A model generated the notes under the pieces. It was not told where the DNA came from. It saw only the letters and a program-made list of their open reading frames with translations, and did not search any database. The translations under genes and the position numbers were made by a program. This document shows, piece by piece, positions 20,841 through 31,285 of a DNA stretch of 64,000 nt (position 1 is the stretch's first letter; each line of letters opens with the position of its first letter). Origin of the DNA: Ganoderma boninense (Eukaryota > Basidiomycota > Agaricomycetes > Polyporales > Polyporaceae); assembly GCA_002900995.3 (NCBI GenBank), contig CM035308.1, forward strand, positions 372,001 through 436,000, in the 5' to 3' direction.

Positions 20841-23525
20841 ATGTCATTTCATGCAACACTGCCCGTCGAAATCGAGGAGAACGTCATCGACCAGCTGGAC
20901 AGCGATTTTGCGTCCCTCCGCAACTGCGCACTGACATGTCGTGCATGGGTGCCTCGAAGCCGCATCCTCCTCCTATGCGCGATTCGAATCGCAACAAGAT
21001 CGTCATGGAACGACGTCGAGGACTACTTCCAGACAAATCACGACATGCGGCCCCTAGTACAATCGCTAGCCACAGCTCCGACGCCGACAGAGCGTACACG
21101 ACTCCTCGGAACGTATCCAGCATCCTTGTTCAGGATGCTCCCCAATGTTCGTCGCTGGGAGATCCGGGCCCCAGTGGACGTCAAGGACGATCCACCTCCG
21201 AAGATTTTTTTCCATCGAACCACGCTCATCCAACTTCGCTTCTCCCCAGTCACAGCACTACATCTATCGACTTTGCAATTCCAGTCGCAGGCAGACTTTG
21301 TCCGGCTCCTCTCGTCATTCACCCGTCTGCGTGTCCTGCAGTGCACGGATATTCAACTCGGCAGATCGAGGGGCACTTCGACGGGTGGCTCGCCCATCCT
21401 GCGCCGGCCTTTGCCTCTGTCGACACTGCAGGTGAGTCGTAAGTCAACATACCTTAGACGGGCGGAGTGTTTAAGTTTGCGGCAGATCTGCCAGGGGAAT
21501 AGAGCGGATGAGAACGTCTTGCCATGTCTTTTGGAGCTGACTGCATCGTCTCTCCAGAACCTTGTTCTTCGGTGCGGAGATGGATTCAGACTCAAGCGGT
21601 CCGGCGAGGCCGGCTCACCACCTGTACGGTGCCAGGTACAGCTCTCCCCAATCGCGGCGACCACCCCAACTATGTCACAACTCCGCTCCCTGACTTTCCA
21701 CGCAGAACAAGGGCCCAAAGATAGCGTGTCCACCTTGTTCTCGGAGACTTTTGAGGAGGCCGCCAACTGCGTACGGGCACTTCGCGGCGGGAGTAAACTT
21801 GAAGGACTCGAAATACACGTCCACATGAACGATGCCTGCAGATCCCCCGAGACATCTTCGCGGTGACCCGGTGTCGCTGGCTCTCCTTCTATCAGAAGAC
21901 CACATCCAAAATCGCTGCCGGGCGCTGGAAACGAGCCTGCTCGCAGATTGGAACACGAATCTCTCAGTCGTGATACACATCCCGTCGTCCTGGGCTCCTC
22001 GGGAAGTCGTTTTGAGGACTCTGAAGGAAAACGCCTTCCCAAATTGGAGAAGAAAGGTCTTCTGCACGTCAATATTCTGGAGGTACGTCTGAACGATTGG
22101 GAACGTTCAATGTTCACCCGGCCTGGCTTACGGAAACAACTCTTCTTCATCAGGAAACGCATGTCAGTCATTTGCTGCGCACAACGGACCAGTGTCTGCT
22201 CTAGCGGGGTCTCCCAACGGGCGTTGGATCGCCAGTAGATCGCGCGACTTGGTCATCGTTTGGGATGCTCGGACTCAAATGCGCGTACATGAATGGCTCC
22301 TTCCGATGGACCAGCCCCCTTCGGCTGACTCCTTCGCATTCTCTCCGGGATCCACGCATATAGCCTGTGGTGGTTATGACAAACACCGGACGTTCGTCGA
22401 AATCAGAGACGTAGAGGATGGTCATCAAATCGGGGTACTCAGAGGATATGGCGTTGACAACGACGCTGGATCATCAGATATATCACAGCTCATCTGCGCC
22501 TGGGTCCCCGACAGGCTTCTCTTCGTATGCCTCGCTCGTTCTACAATCCTAGTACAATCTTGGGACGCGCATACATTTGCACATCCGTCTGCCCAGGAGT
22601 ATGTGGCGCCATTCGCACATGGCTCACTTGTTCTCTCTCCCGACGGCCGACACCTTGTCGGGCTCGCCCCCGCCTCAGGACCGACTCGCTGTCCTGTGGC
22701 TAGCAAGCGTCCCTTCAAAGCCCCTCGACAGCGTACTGCCCACCGCCGGCGGTCGCGTACTACTTCCCGTGGTGTACGGTCCCATCCCGTTCGCAGTACT
22801 GTGGCGCGGCCTGCGCTTCTCAGCCATCCCCTATGCGTGCTTTGGGACCTAGATACCGGTGGTCCCTGCGAGGTGCTGCTAGATGGCCTCGACAGCGAGC
22901 GGGTGCTAGCTGCATCCTTTGACCACGAAGGCAGGCGGCTTGCACTTTCCTTGCCGACCACACCATTCACATTTGGGACACGAGGACGCGGGAGCAAATG
23001 CTATGCATGGCCGAGCCCTTCGAGGAGCGAGGTCTGGCGGCAAATCCCTATCGACGCCCATTCTTCCCCATGTCTTCCGAGGTGCTCTCGAAGGCGATTG
23101 CGTTCGCTCCGGACCGCAGGCACCTGTTCTCGCTGCGCAACATGCGCCTCCGCGACGGCCGCACGGAGACACTTCTGGCGGCTTGGGACACTCTGAGCGG
23201 TCAGATGGTGCTGGGACACGTACAGTACGAGAAATACGATGATACGTCGTCGTATGCAGTAGGTAGAGGATCCGGCCTGGCGCGTTTCGCTCCTGACTGC
23301 ATGCATTGTGCATTCATTGCGTGCAGCGAGGAGAGGATTCATGCGATTGATTTGTCGAGAGGGATTCCAATGAAGACTCGGACATTTGGGGGACCGGAGG
23401 ATCAGCTGAGGCGGTTTGGGCTGCGTCCAGGCCACTTGGATGTAACTAAGTTTGCGTTTTCTCCAGATGGGCGCACGTTGTGCTGGGGTACTCAAGGAGG
23501 CCAGGTTGAAATCAGTGCTCTCTGA
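20841..23525 (+). pseudogene. F-box/WD40 gene A, several frameshifts
   Basis: The F-box is clear at the N-terminus: LPVEIEENVIDQLDSDF then LRNCALTCRAWVPRSR. A middle region (LLGTYPASLFRMLPN, TTLIQLRFSPVTALHLS) leads to a C-terminal WD40-like part (VIVWDARTQMRVHEWL, AFSPGSTHIACGG, HIWDTRTREQML, AFSPDGRTLCWGTQGG). Comparison with genes B and C shows frame changes near 21846-21866 (the first frame stops at 21864-21866), near 22038-22043, near 22072-22078 before the conserved phase-1 donor, and near 22951-22955 in the WD40 part. The stretch 22660-22830 is poorly matched to gene C. Several separate lesions across 1.1 kb make this a likely pseudogene. The terminal frame ends at 23525. Confidence 0.7.
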
Positions 23526-23904
23526 ATACTTATGCAGTCTCTGTAGTAGTACTATGTACTCTAGTAGTATTGCCAGTCCGACTCCGGCTCCGAGTATTTT
23601 CCTATTACTTGTCTAAGCAGTTTACCCCAATAATGAGTTCCTATGGTTTATCCTCCCCGCCTTCATATTTAGTCCAGCGAACGGAGAGCCCCAGTTGAAC
23701 TCGCTGAATGTTCGGACATTCAGCTTTGAATTTATCGGCAGGAATCAGCTCACTCGCCAGCGGCTGTCTCGTAGGCGCGCGTGATTAGAGACAGACGCCC
23801 TTGCCAGCCTCGTTCAACAAGCCCACCTACGTGCTCCTACACCGTCACTTACTACACTCAACACACTGTTCCACGCACCACTTATCCCTATTTCTGATCC
23901 ATCC
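23526..23904. other. Intergenic region after gene A
   Basis: Contains several copies of TAGTAGTA-type words just past the stop (around 23541-23570), perhaps part of the 3' UTR. No gene is supported. Confidence 0.4.
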
Positions 23905-24450
23905 ATGGACATACCGTGCTGCCGATGCCTAGAACGACAAGCACTTCTTCCAGTGGCCATCACCTCTCCGGCGTGCGAGGGACGATTTCTATCTGAACCT
24001 ATAACGCTTGTCGCGCATTACCTATATCCAGAATGATTCAAATGGGATCAGCTTCTGGATATCGATATAGAGTTCTCAGCGTTCCGGAACATCGCCTCGA
24101 CCGCGGCTATCCAAGTTGTGGCATCCTCGGAACCGCTAACGGATATCTGGTGGGTGCTTGCACAGACGGAGGTACGTGATGCCGTGTCGTCTCCGTAGTC
24201 AACCGATTCGAACATAGATCTGTGTTGTGTTATGGTCCGCTATGAAGACTCGTAGTCGAGGCAATGAAGTGCAAAGCCCATGCACACACTGTATGCTAGC
24301 TTTGGCTATCGACCCTCCCTATCACCATTGCCACAATTCCTGGAGCAAGTATCCGAATATCCATTCTGGGTGGCGGGGATGGATATCTCGACGTACGTCT
24401 TATCCCTTCGAATCTTGTGAGGATATCTGTGTGTTTGTATAAATTTTAGC
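23905..24450 (+). repeat. Second copy of the relic and promoter block, upstream of gene B
   Basis: The diverged counterpart of 20221-20775: relic frame starting ATGGACATACCGTGCTGCCG at 23905, then the ATATCCGAATATCC block and TATAAATTTT box. It defines the left end of a duplicated unit of about 3.7 kb that includes gene A. Confidence 0.5.
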
Positions 24451-24517
24451 GGCACCTTCACTACCGCCGTCCCGACTCCTTCCTGCGCCCTTCAACGTCT
24501 CCATGCTCATATGCCTC

Positions 24518-25975
24518 ATGTCGACGTCACTGCCTGCAAAATTCCCCACAATGTCTCGAGAAGAAGATTGTCGACCAGCTAGATGGCGATTTTCTGTCTC
24601 TCTGTAACTGCGCGCTGACATGTCGCGCCTGGCTACCGCGAAGCCGCACCCTCCTCCTATGCGCCGTTCGGATCGCCACGAGGTCAACGTGGGATGCCGT
24701 CGAGGACTACTTCCAGGAAAACCCTAGCATGCGGCCTCTAGTACGATCACTGGCCACGACTCCTGCCACTCAAGCGGAGCGTACGCGGCTCCTCGGGACG
24801 TACCCTGTGTTGTTGTTCAGAATGCTCCCCAACCTTCGTCGATGGGAAATACGGGCCCCAGCTGTTGCGACGGACGATCCTCCACCGACAATCTTTTTTC
24901 ATCAAACCACGCTCACCCAACTTCGCGTCTCCCCTATCACCGAGCTGCACCTATCGTCCATCCAGTTCCCGTCACTGACCGGCCTCGTCCGGCTCCTCGC
25001 ATCAATCCCCCGCCTGCGTGTACTGGAATGCTCTGAGATACGATTCGCCCGCTCTGAGGACAATCTACCCACGGCGCTGTCGCTCCTCGGTCGGCATCTG
25101 CCTCTTTCGACTCTAAAGGTGAGGAAGTTGAGGCATCCTAAGAGCATTTACTGAGCCTGTGGTAGATTCATCAGCGGAAAAGGACAGAGAGCCACCTCTT
25201 ACCTTGTCTTCTGAAGTTGACTGCACTGTCTCTTCGGGATCTGGTCGTCCAGGGGAGGGGCCTCAACTGGTCCGGTGAGCCCAACTCGCGCTTCAATATT
25301 CGTAGATGCGTACTATCTAACGTGCGCTCGCGCTGACGGTAGCCTCGATCGTGGCCTGGACCATGTCCGAACTCCACTCCCTGAAGCTTCACGTGGACCA
25401 GGCGCCCGAGGAAAGCGTATCACCTTGTTCTTGAAGACTTTCGAGGAAGCCGCGAGCTGCGTACAGACTCTTCGCCGCGAGAGTAAGCTGAAAGAACTCG
25501 AGATACACATCCACATGAACGACGAGAACCACCGGGGTAGGACCTCTTGCAAAGACCTGGTGTCCATGGCCCTCCTCCTCTCAAAAGACAACATCCAAAA
25601 TCCTTGCCGGGAGCTTGAAGAGAAACTGCTCGCAGATTGGAACACGCATCTCACAATCGTGGTGCACATCCCGTCGTCCTGGGCTCCCCGGGAGGTCGTT
25701 CTGAGGACTCTGAGGGAAATCTCCTTTCCAAAACTGGAGGAGAAAGGTCTCCTCGACGTAGAATGCTCGGGAGGTATGTTGAAGCCATTTCATACATTCG
25801 TACCCTGGCCTGACTTCCCGAAACCACTCATGTTCATCAGGGAGCGCAGGCCGATCCTATGGCCCCCACCACAACGGGCCATAGTCTGCGTGTCTCCCGA
25901 TAGTTCAAGTTGTACCACAAGTAGATCGCGCAGCTTGGCTAAGAGTTGGGCTGCTTGCGCCGCACGATTGTGCAC
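24518..25975 (+). pseudogene. F-box/WD40 gene B, frameshifted and truncated before the WD40 part
   Basis: The F-box reads KKIVDQLDGDF and LCNCALTCRAWLPRSR, very close to gene A, but the ATG expected from gene A (24518) is out of frame with it, so a shift lies near 24550. The middle region (LLGTYPVLLFRMLPNLRRW, TELHLSSIQF) is open to a donor at about 25120. A second shift near 25419-25432 separates HVDQAPEESV from FLKTFEEAASC. The shared exon ending VECSGG reaches the conserved donor at about 25774. After the acceptor only about 110 bp of the WD40 exon remain recognisable (up to about 25960) before similarity to gene A is lost. This copy cannot encode the beta-propeller. Confidence 0.7.
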
Positions 25976-26681
25976 CTTTCCGGTACGCTTGTATTCACTC
26001 TATCTTGGCGTGCTGTGCTGGTGGCCTCATAAAGGCGGTGAGGTTTAAGTCCATTCTGTTTAAACGGGCCGATAAGACATGCACTACGGAATCTGACCTG
26101 TCTCACACATATGCGTTAGCACTACTATGGTTACAGTAGAGCCCTTTACTGAAATTGAAATGGATCATGGATGAGTATCGTGGCCGCCCGACAATGACGC
26201 CAGGCTTGAAGATCAATGTTCTCCGCCAGTCGGGTGGGCGTAGAGACGCCCGTAGAGACGCCATGCCCTCGGACCGGGCAGACCCGGACCGCGTGGCAGG
26301 ATCGAGTCTGGTCGGCGTCGAGCTGCTTGCCTCGACTCGACGGCGACGATGTCCAGCAGTCCGAGTCCGACATTTCTTCACATGGTGCTGGCAGAATGCA
26401 ATGCTAGGGGACGCTCTCGCAGGTGACCGGCGGTTCCAACGTGAACGCACAACTCGTCGGTAGTAGTAGTGGGCTGAAAATGGGTTTATGCTAATTTCTC
26501 CTCATCGTAACAGCCTTCAGTCATGGGCCAAACCTCTTGGAGTTATGCAAAATCAATTTTCCTTCCTCGGGATATGAATCGTGAGTAGAGCGTCTCGAAC
26601 TCAACGGTGTTCTCGTAAGGCTATACTAAACCTGTACACCTCAGATAGAGACGCTAGTTCCGTAACACTCACCTGGCAGCG
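25976..26681. other. Intergenic region between genes B and C
   Basis: No supported gene. A short direct repeat (CGTAGAGACGCC, twice) lies at about 26238-26262. Confidence 0.4.
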
Positions 26682-29365
26682 ATGAGCGGCCCCGGCATCA
26701 CCCTCTACGTTCCTCCCTTGCATACGCCGCCCATGTCCTGCGATCGCCAACCCTTCCCTGCACCATTCCCAATCGAAATCGAGGAGCATATCATCGATCA
26801 GCTGGCCGGCAATTCCACAGCTCTTCGTCGTTGTTCATTGACCTGCCGCGCATGGGTGCCTCGCAGCCGCTTCTACCTCTTTGGCGTGATTCGGATCGCG
26901 ACCAAGCCAGCATTGGACGCAGTCGTCGACTACTTCCAGGAACACCTCCACATGCGGATCCTGGTGCGATCCTTGATCGTGGACCCCGTAGCACCGGCAG
27001 AGCGCATACGGCTCCTCGGGACATACCCCACACTCTTGTTCGAGATGCTCCCCAACTTACGGCGCTGGGAAATGCGAGCACCAGGAGAGACCAAAGTTGT
27101 CGCACCGAGGGTCTCCTTTCATCGAACGACGCTCATCCAGCTTCGCTACTCTCCTGTCACGGAGCTACACGTGTCGTCGATGCAATTCACGTCCAGGGGT
27201 GAGTTCGTCCGGCTCATCTCGTCCTTCCCCCGTCTACGAGTACTCCAGTACTCGGACGTAACATTTGGTCCCACAAACGGGAATCCAGTAACGGTAGCCT
27301 CTCCCCTCCATCCGCGACGACCGCTGGGTCTGTCTGCTCTGCACGTAAGTGGCCGATTACTTGTGTGGATCACTGATCATAAAAGTTCAAGTTTATTGTC
27401 AGGTACTTCATTGGAAGGATAACGACTATCTCTTACCCTGGTTACTGGAGGCATCCCAGTCGTCGCTTCAGGCCCTTGTCCTTCGACGTCGGAAAAGCGT
27501 GAAGTGGCAATCTGGTGAGGCTGCCAGTGACTTGGTATCTGCGGGTCTTTCGTATCTGATGACCGCCCATTCATCTCCGCCCACTTATCTCAGCGACCAT
27601 GCCGCTCATGTCCCAGCTATGCTCTCTGACGCTTCACGTGGAGCAACGGTCCGAGGATGGGATAGACACTCTGCACTTGGAGGCGTTCGGCGATGCATTG
27701 CATTGCATGCAAGCCTTCAATATGGCACGACGCTCAAACGGCTCGAAATACACCTCCACCTGTGCAACCCCTCAAGGGGCTCCAGGAACGAGGCTCCTTG
27801 TAACGATCCGGTTTCTCTTGTGCTATTCCTGTCGGAAGATCGCATGCGAAGCTGTTGCCAGATGCTTGAACAAGCTTTGCTCGCTGAACATCCGATACAT
27901 CTCACCATAGTTATGCACCTTCCATCTTTTTGGACCCATCGGGAACTAGTCTTGAGGGCTCTCAAGGATGACACCTTCCCTAATCTGCACAGCAAGGGGC
28001 TCCTGAACGTCGGATACTCCGGAGGTATGCGATTGAGGTTTTCCATGCGTATGCCAGATGTCGGCTAATCAGACGAAACTTCCGTTGGTCATGACTCCAG
28101 GAAATGCATGCGAATCATGCACGTTCCACGCTGGTCCAGTGTCTGCGCTCGCGGTCTCGCCCGATGCCAGGTGGATCGCCAGTGCATCCTCCCTTTTGGG
28201 AATTCTGTGGGATGCTCGCTCCCGACGTCCCATGCGAGAATGGCTGCATCCTCAGCCGGGTCGCTCCGCAAACATGACCATTGCTTTCTCACCCGACAGT
28301 AACCGCCTGGCTTGCTGTGGCCATATGCACGGCCGGGCGCCGTTCGTGCAGGTACTGTCCGCGGACAAGGGCAGTCGACTCGTGCTCCTAGAAGGACCGG
28401 CCCTTGATGACTCAGACGCTGAATCGATATCGCAGCTTGCATGCATGTGGCTCCCCGACAAGCTCATCTTCGTATGCCTCGCCCGTTCTACCATCTCCGT
28501 CCGCACCTGGGACCCACAGACCTTCGAACCGCAATCCACTTGGCAGGACATGTCGCCAATCAACCATGGCTCCCTCCTCCTGTCCCGCGACGGGCGCCGT
28601 CTCGCCGTCAGCGCGATCTACAACCCACTAGAGACCGCTGCCAGCAGCCACCTCAGTGTCCCCAACATTCCGTTGTGCGTTCTCTGGGACTGCGAGACGG
28701 GCAGTCCCCACGAGGTGCTCCACGCACGGAGCGATCAGGGCAAGGTGCTCGCTGCGTCGTTCGGTCCTGAGGGCGAGCGGCTCGTGCTCTCGCTCTCCGA
28801 CCACACGGTATGGATATGGAACGTCACGACGCGCGAGCTCGTGCTGTCCGTGGCCGAGCCCATCCCCCTCGAGTTCGACCCGCGCTACCATCTGTACCGT
28901 CCGATATCTGCTCCGGGCACGAGCTCGGGCTTCTATGGGTCCACGGCGAAGGCGGTGGCCTTCTCTCCGGACGGCCGGTACCTGCTCTCACTGCGCTATA
29001 TGCATGTCGACGAGCGTGTGGAGACCTTGGTGATGCTCTGGGATATGTGGAGGGGTCGCCTGCTGCGGAGGTGGGACGACACCCGCCCGTGTGGTGTGTC
29101 CAGGAACTCTGGGCTCGCTGCCTTCTCGCCGTGCGGCACGTATGTGGCGTTCACCGCGAACGACGGGAGGGTGCATGTGGTTGACTTGTCTCGTGGGGGA
29201 CTTCCTGTCAGGTCGGACTGGGGATCACTGGACTCGGAGGACTCGTCGATGCAGATTGGACTGCTGCCGACGCGCGACGCTGCCGTTAGCCTTGCGTTCT
29301 CGCCGGATGGACAGACACTTTGTTGGGGGACACGCGGAGGGGGCGTTGAAATTCGTTCGTTCTGA
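26682..29365 (+). CDS. F-box/WD40 protein (gene C), near-intact with one frameshift
   Basis: Exons: 26682-27344, 27403 to about 27510, about 27594-28024 and 28101-29365. The start may be 26682 or, more in line with paralogues, the ATG at 26733 (MSCDRQPF). The F-box is FPIEIEEHIIDQLAGN with LRRCSLTCRAWVPRSR. The WD40-like region is well kept: ALAVSPDARWIAS, GILWDARSRRPMREWL, AFSPDSNRLACCG, VRTWDPQTF, VWIWNVTTRELVL, AFSPDGRYLLSL, AFSPCGTYVAF, AFSPDGQTLCWGTRGGGVEIRSF. One break occurs near 27713-27716, where the inverted copy (63.4 kb) has AAGCCCTTCG and gene C has one C fewer. If that is a sequencing error the gene is complete. Predicted role: SCF adaptor that recognises targets through its propeller; the substrate is unknown. 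Confidence 0.7.
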
Positions 29366-29786
29366 GTTCGGTACTGCGTCTCCCGACGGTGATTTCTCGG
29401 TTTACCTCTTCTCTTCTCTCTCTGACGACTGGGGATGATGACTGTAAGTTGGGGATGACGTCCTTAGATCCAGCTGCGACTTACTGTAATTGTAGCGGTT
29501 CAACCACTGAATGGCCTTTTGGAGGTATATGTTCGATGCACAAACTGATGTGTTACGAACTAGTAGTTGTTAGTAAACTTGTACTATCACGACTGTCCGG
29601 ATTGTCCCCCGGCGACACCGACTTGGGAACAGGTTCCGAACGCCGCGGCACGTTGACCTGGAGGCTGGAGCCATGAGATATGAGCAATAATCTAGATTAC
29701 CTACTGATAAGACAACTCCCGGTACCAGAATTCTATCTGCCAGGTTGCAAGTGCCCGGTTCACGTCTGTTCACGTCTGCTTCGATC
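29366..29786. other. 3' region of gene C, homologous to the inverted copy near 62 kb
   Basis: From the stop to about 29610 the sequence (TCTGACGACTGGG, GGAGGTATATGTTCGATGCA, ACTAGTAGTTGTTAGTAAAC) has a diverged inverted counterpart at about 61970-62200. So the duplication that made the minus-strand copy included the 3' flank. Confidence 0.6.
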
Positions 29787-30274
29787 ATGGCGTCGTCAGC
29801 CTCGCCTCCTAATGACTCTACCTCCACGGGCATCACCGCTCAAGACGAGACCTTCCAGCTGTATGATCTTCGTGTGGAGGTGATCTGTCCTCCAGGCGAG
29901 AGGATTATGTGCGGTGCGAAGGAAGGAGATCACTTCACCCTCCTCGGCGAGATGCTGTATCTACCTCCTGGCCAGGGGATATCCATATACTCGCTAAGTA
30001 CGTACTTATTCCATTTTGTCTTTGCTCGCATAATCCACGAATTCGAATATAAGCCAACTCAATGATCGTAGGCGCCGTCCTGCCCCTCCTCGCTGCGAAG
30101 CAGCGCATGACGGCAAAGAACGACTGGATGTCAACGGACGCGGAGGTCGCATGCCCCGACCCGTGCTGCCCGAGTCGCCTGCGCATCATAAGGACTGGGG
30201 TACGCACCTTCAAGCATGGGGACACGACGCTTATCCCACTGTCGCATGCAGAGGAGGCTTCGCACTCTCAGTGA
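29787..30274 (+). CDS. TIGR04076-like small protein
   Basis: Two exons, 29787-29997 and 30072-30274 (GTACGT...GTAG, phase 1), about 137 residues. Key segments are LYDLRVEVICPPGERIMCGAK, GDHFTLLGEMLYLPPGQGIS, YSLSAVLPLLAAKQR, NDWMSTDAEVACPDPCCPS and RIIRTGVRTFKHGDTT. This arrangement is what I know as the TIGR04076 family of small bacterial and fungal proteins, whose biochemical role is not established. The cysteines (CPDPCCPS, the earlier MCG) could bind a metal; that is inference. The start at 29787 (MASSASPPN) is preferred over an upstream frame because it precedes the conserved part by about 25 residues, as is usual. No lesion seen. Confidence 0.75.
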
Positions 30275-30366
30275 AGATGATCGCGAAAAATCATCAAGCG
30301 AGTGTTTTCCACAGCGCATTGATACTCATCTCATGCGCTGCCGCCATTGTCCACCTCTCCGACCGT

Positions 30367-30876
30367 TCATGGATGCATCCCCCTTCCCTCCCGCGTCCCT
30401 TCAAAACTTACCACAAGTCGATCTTTTACCCCTTCCAACCTCGCCACGCACATCAAGCTGTAGCCCCATCGTCCCTTCCCCAGTCTTCTCCTTCGGACTG
30501 AAACAGGCGACCTCCTCCACGTACACATGATGAACGACTCGAGCGCCGGAAGCTCGTCAGCAAGGTCGAGCCATAGTGGGCGACGTTGGCTGTCGGCGAT
30601 TCTGTTTCCGCTATCTGTGTAGGGCAAGTGGGTATAAACACAAGTGCTAGAGGGTTGCCAAGCGTGAGCTGTGGGATGGAGAGGTGGCTTCGGACTCGAG
30701 GTGGTCGACGAGTTGGAGGAATAAATGTACATGTACTTGCCCTCTCGCCCCGGGGGCCGGTCCGGCCCGAACAAGCGCTTAACGCAGTCCGATGGATGCC
30801 TGTACTGTGCCAGCATTTGCCTTCTGACAGCCACTCTCGTCTCCCAGAGCACCTCCATGATCCAAGGGAGCAATGA
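30367..30876 (-). other. Possible minus-strand gene fragment of unknown family
   Basis: The minus frame contains two segments with protein-like composition, RHPSDCVKRLFGPDRPPGRE and NRIADSQRRPLWLDLADELP followed by ALESFIMCTWRRSP. A CTACACAG acceptor-like site separates them. They might be two exons of a short or broken gene, but I recognise no family and cannot fix start or stop. Confidence 0.25.
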
Positions 30877-31285
30877 CCGGTGAGCATCGCATATTGGCCA
30901 CCCGCAGTCTAAGGTTCAGGAGCATCGTGCATGTGGACTATTACATAGGGTTGCGTTGATGATGGTGACGTACCTAGAACAACACCGTGACGCGGCGGGG
31001 CAGAGTCTCCCGAGTCTCCACGGCCTGGTTTGGGCCAGTTACATCGTCCCTGCGACCTTCTGTGGTTTTATACTACTTGTGGAGAGGCGGTGTGCTCGAA
31101 AAATGGACTGTTGGCAATGCATCCGTCGCCGCGCTAGCGCTACCATGACCTCGCTCAAGCTGGAATGGACCAGGCATAGACTCGAGACCAATCACTAATA
31201 TCGCCACCTCCCACCGCCATAGGAATATCACATCTACATAAGTACGTTGTCGTACTAGCTATCTCCCCCATTCAACCCTGCTCAC
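30877..31285. other. Intergenic region before the F-box/WD40 gene at 31286
   Basis: No gene supported. It presumably contains the promoter of the next gene. Confidence 0.4.

Noticed and set aside
28058..28100. ATG at 28058 as the start of a separate WD40-only gene
   Set aside because: It lies inside the conserved intron of gene C. The WD40 exon begins at 28101, in phase with the F-box exons apart from the one frameshift.
29745..29786. Upstream extension of the TIGR04076-like protein
   Set aside because: The extra residues precede the usual short N-terminus and look like leader sequence; the ATG at 29787 is sufficient.
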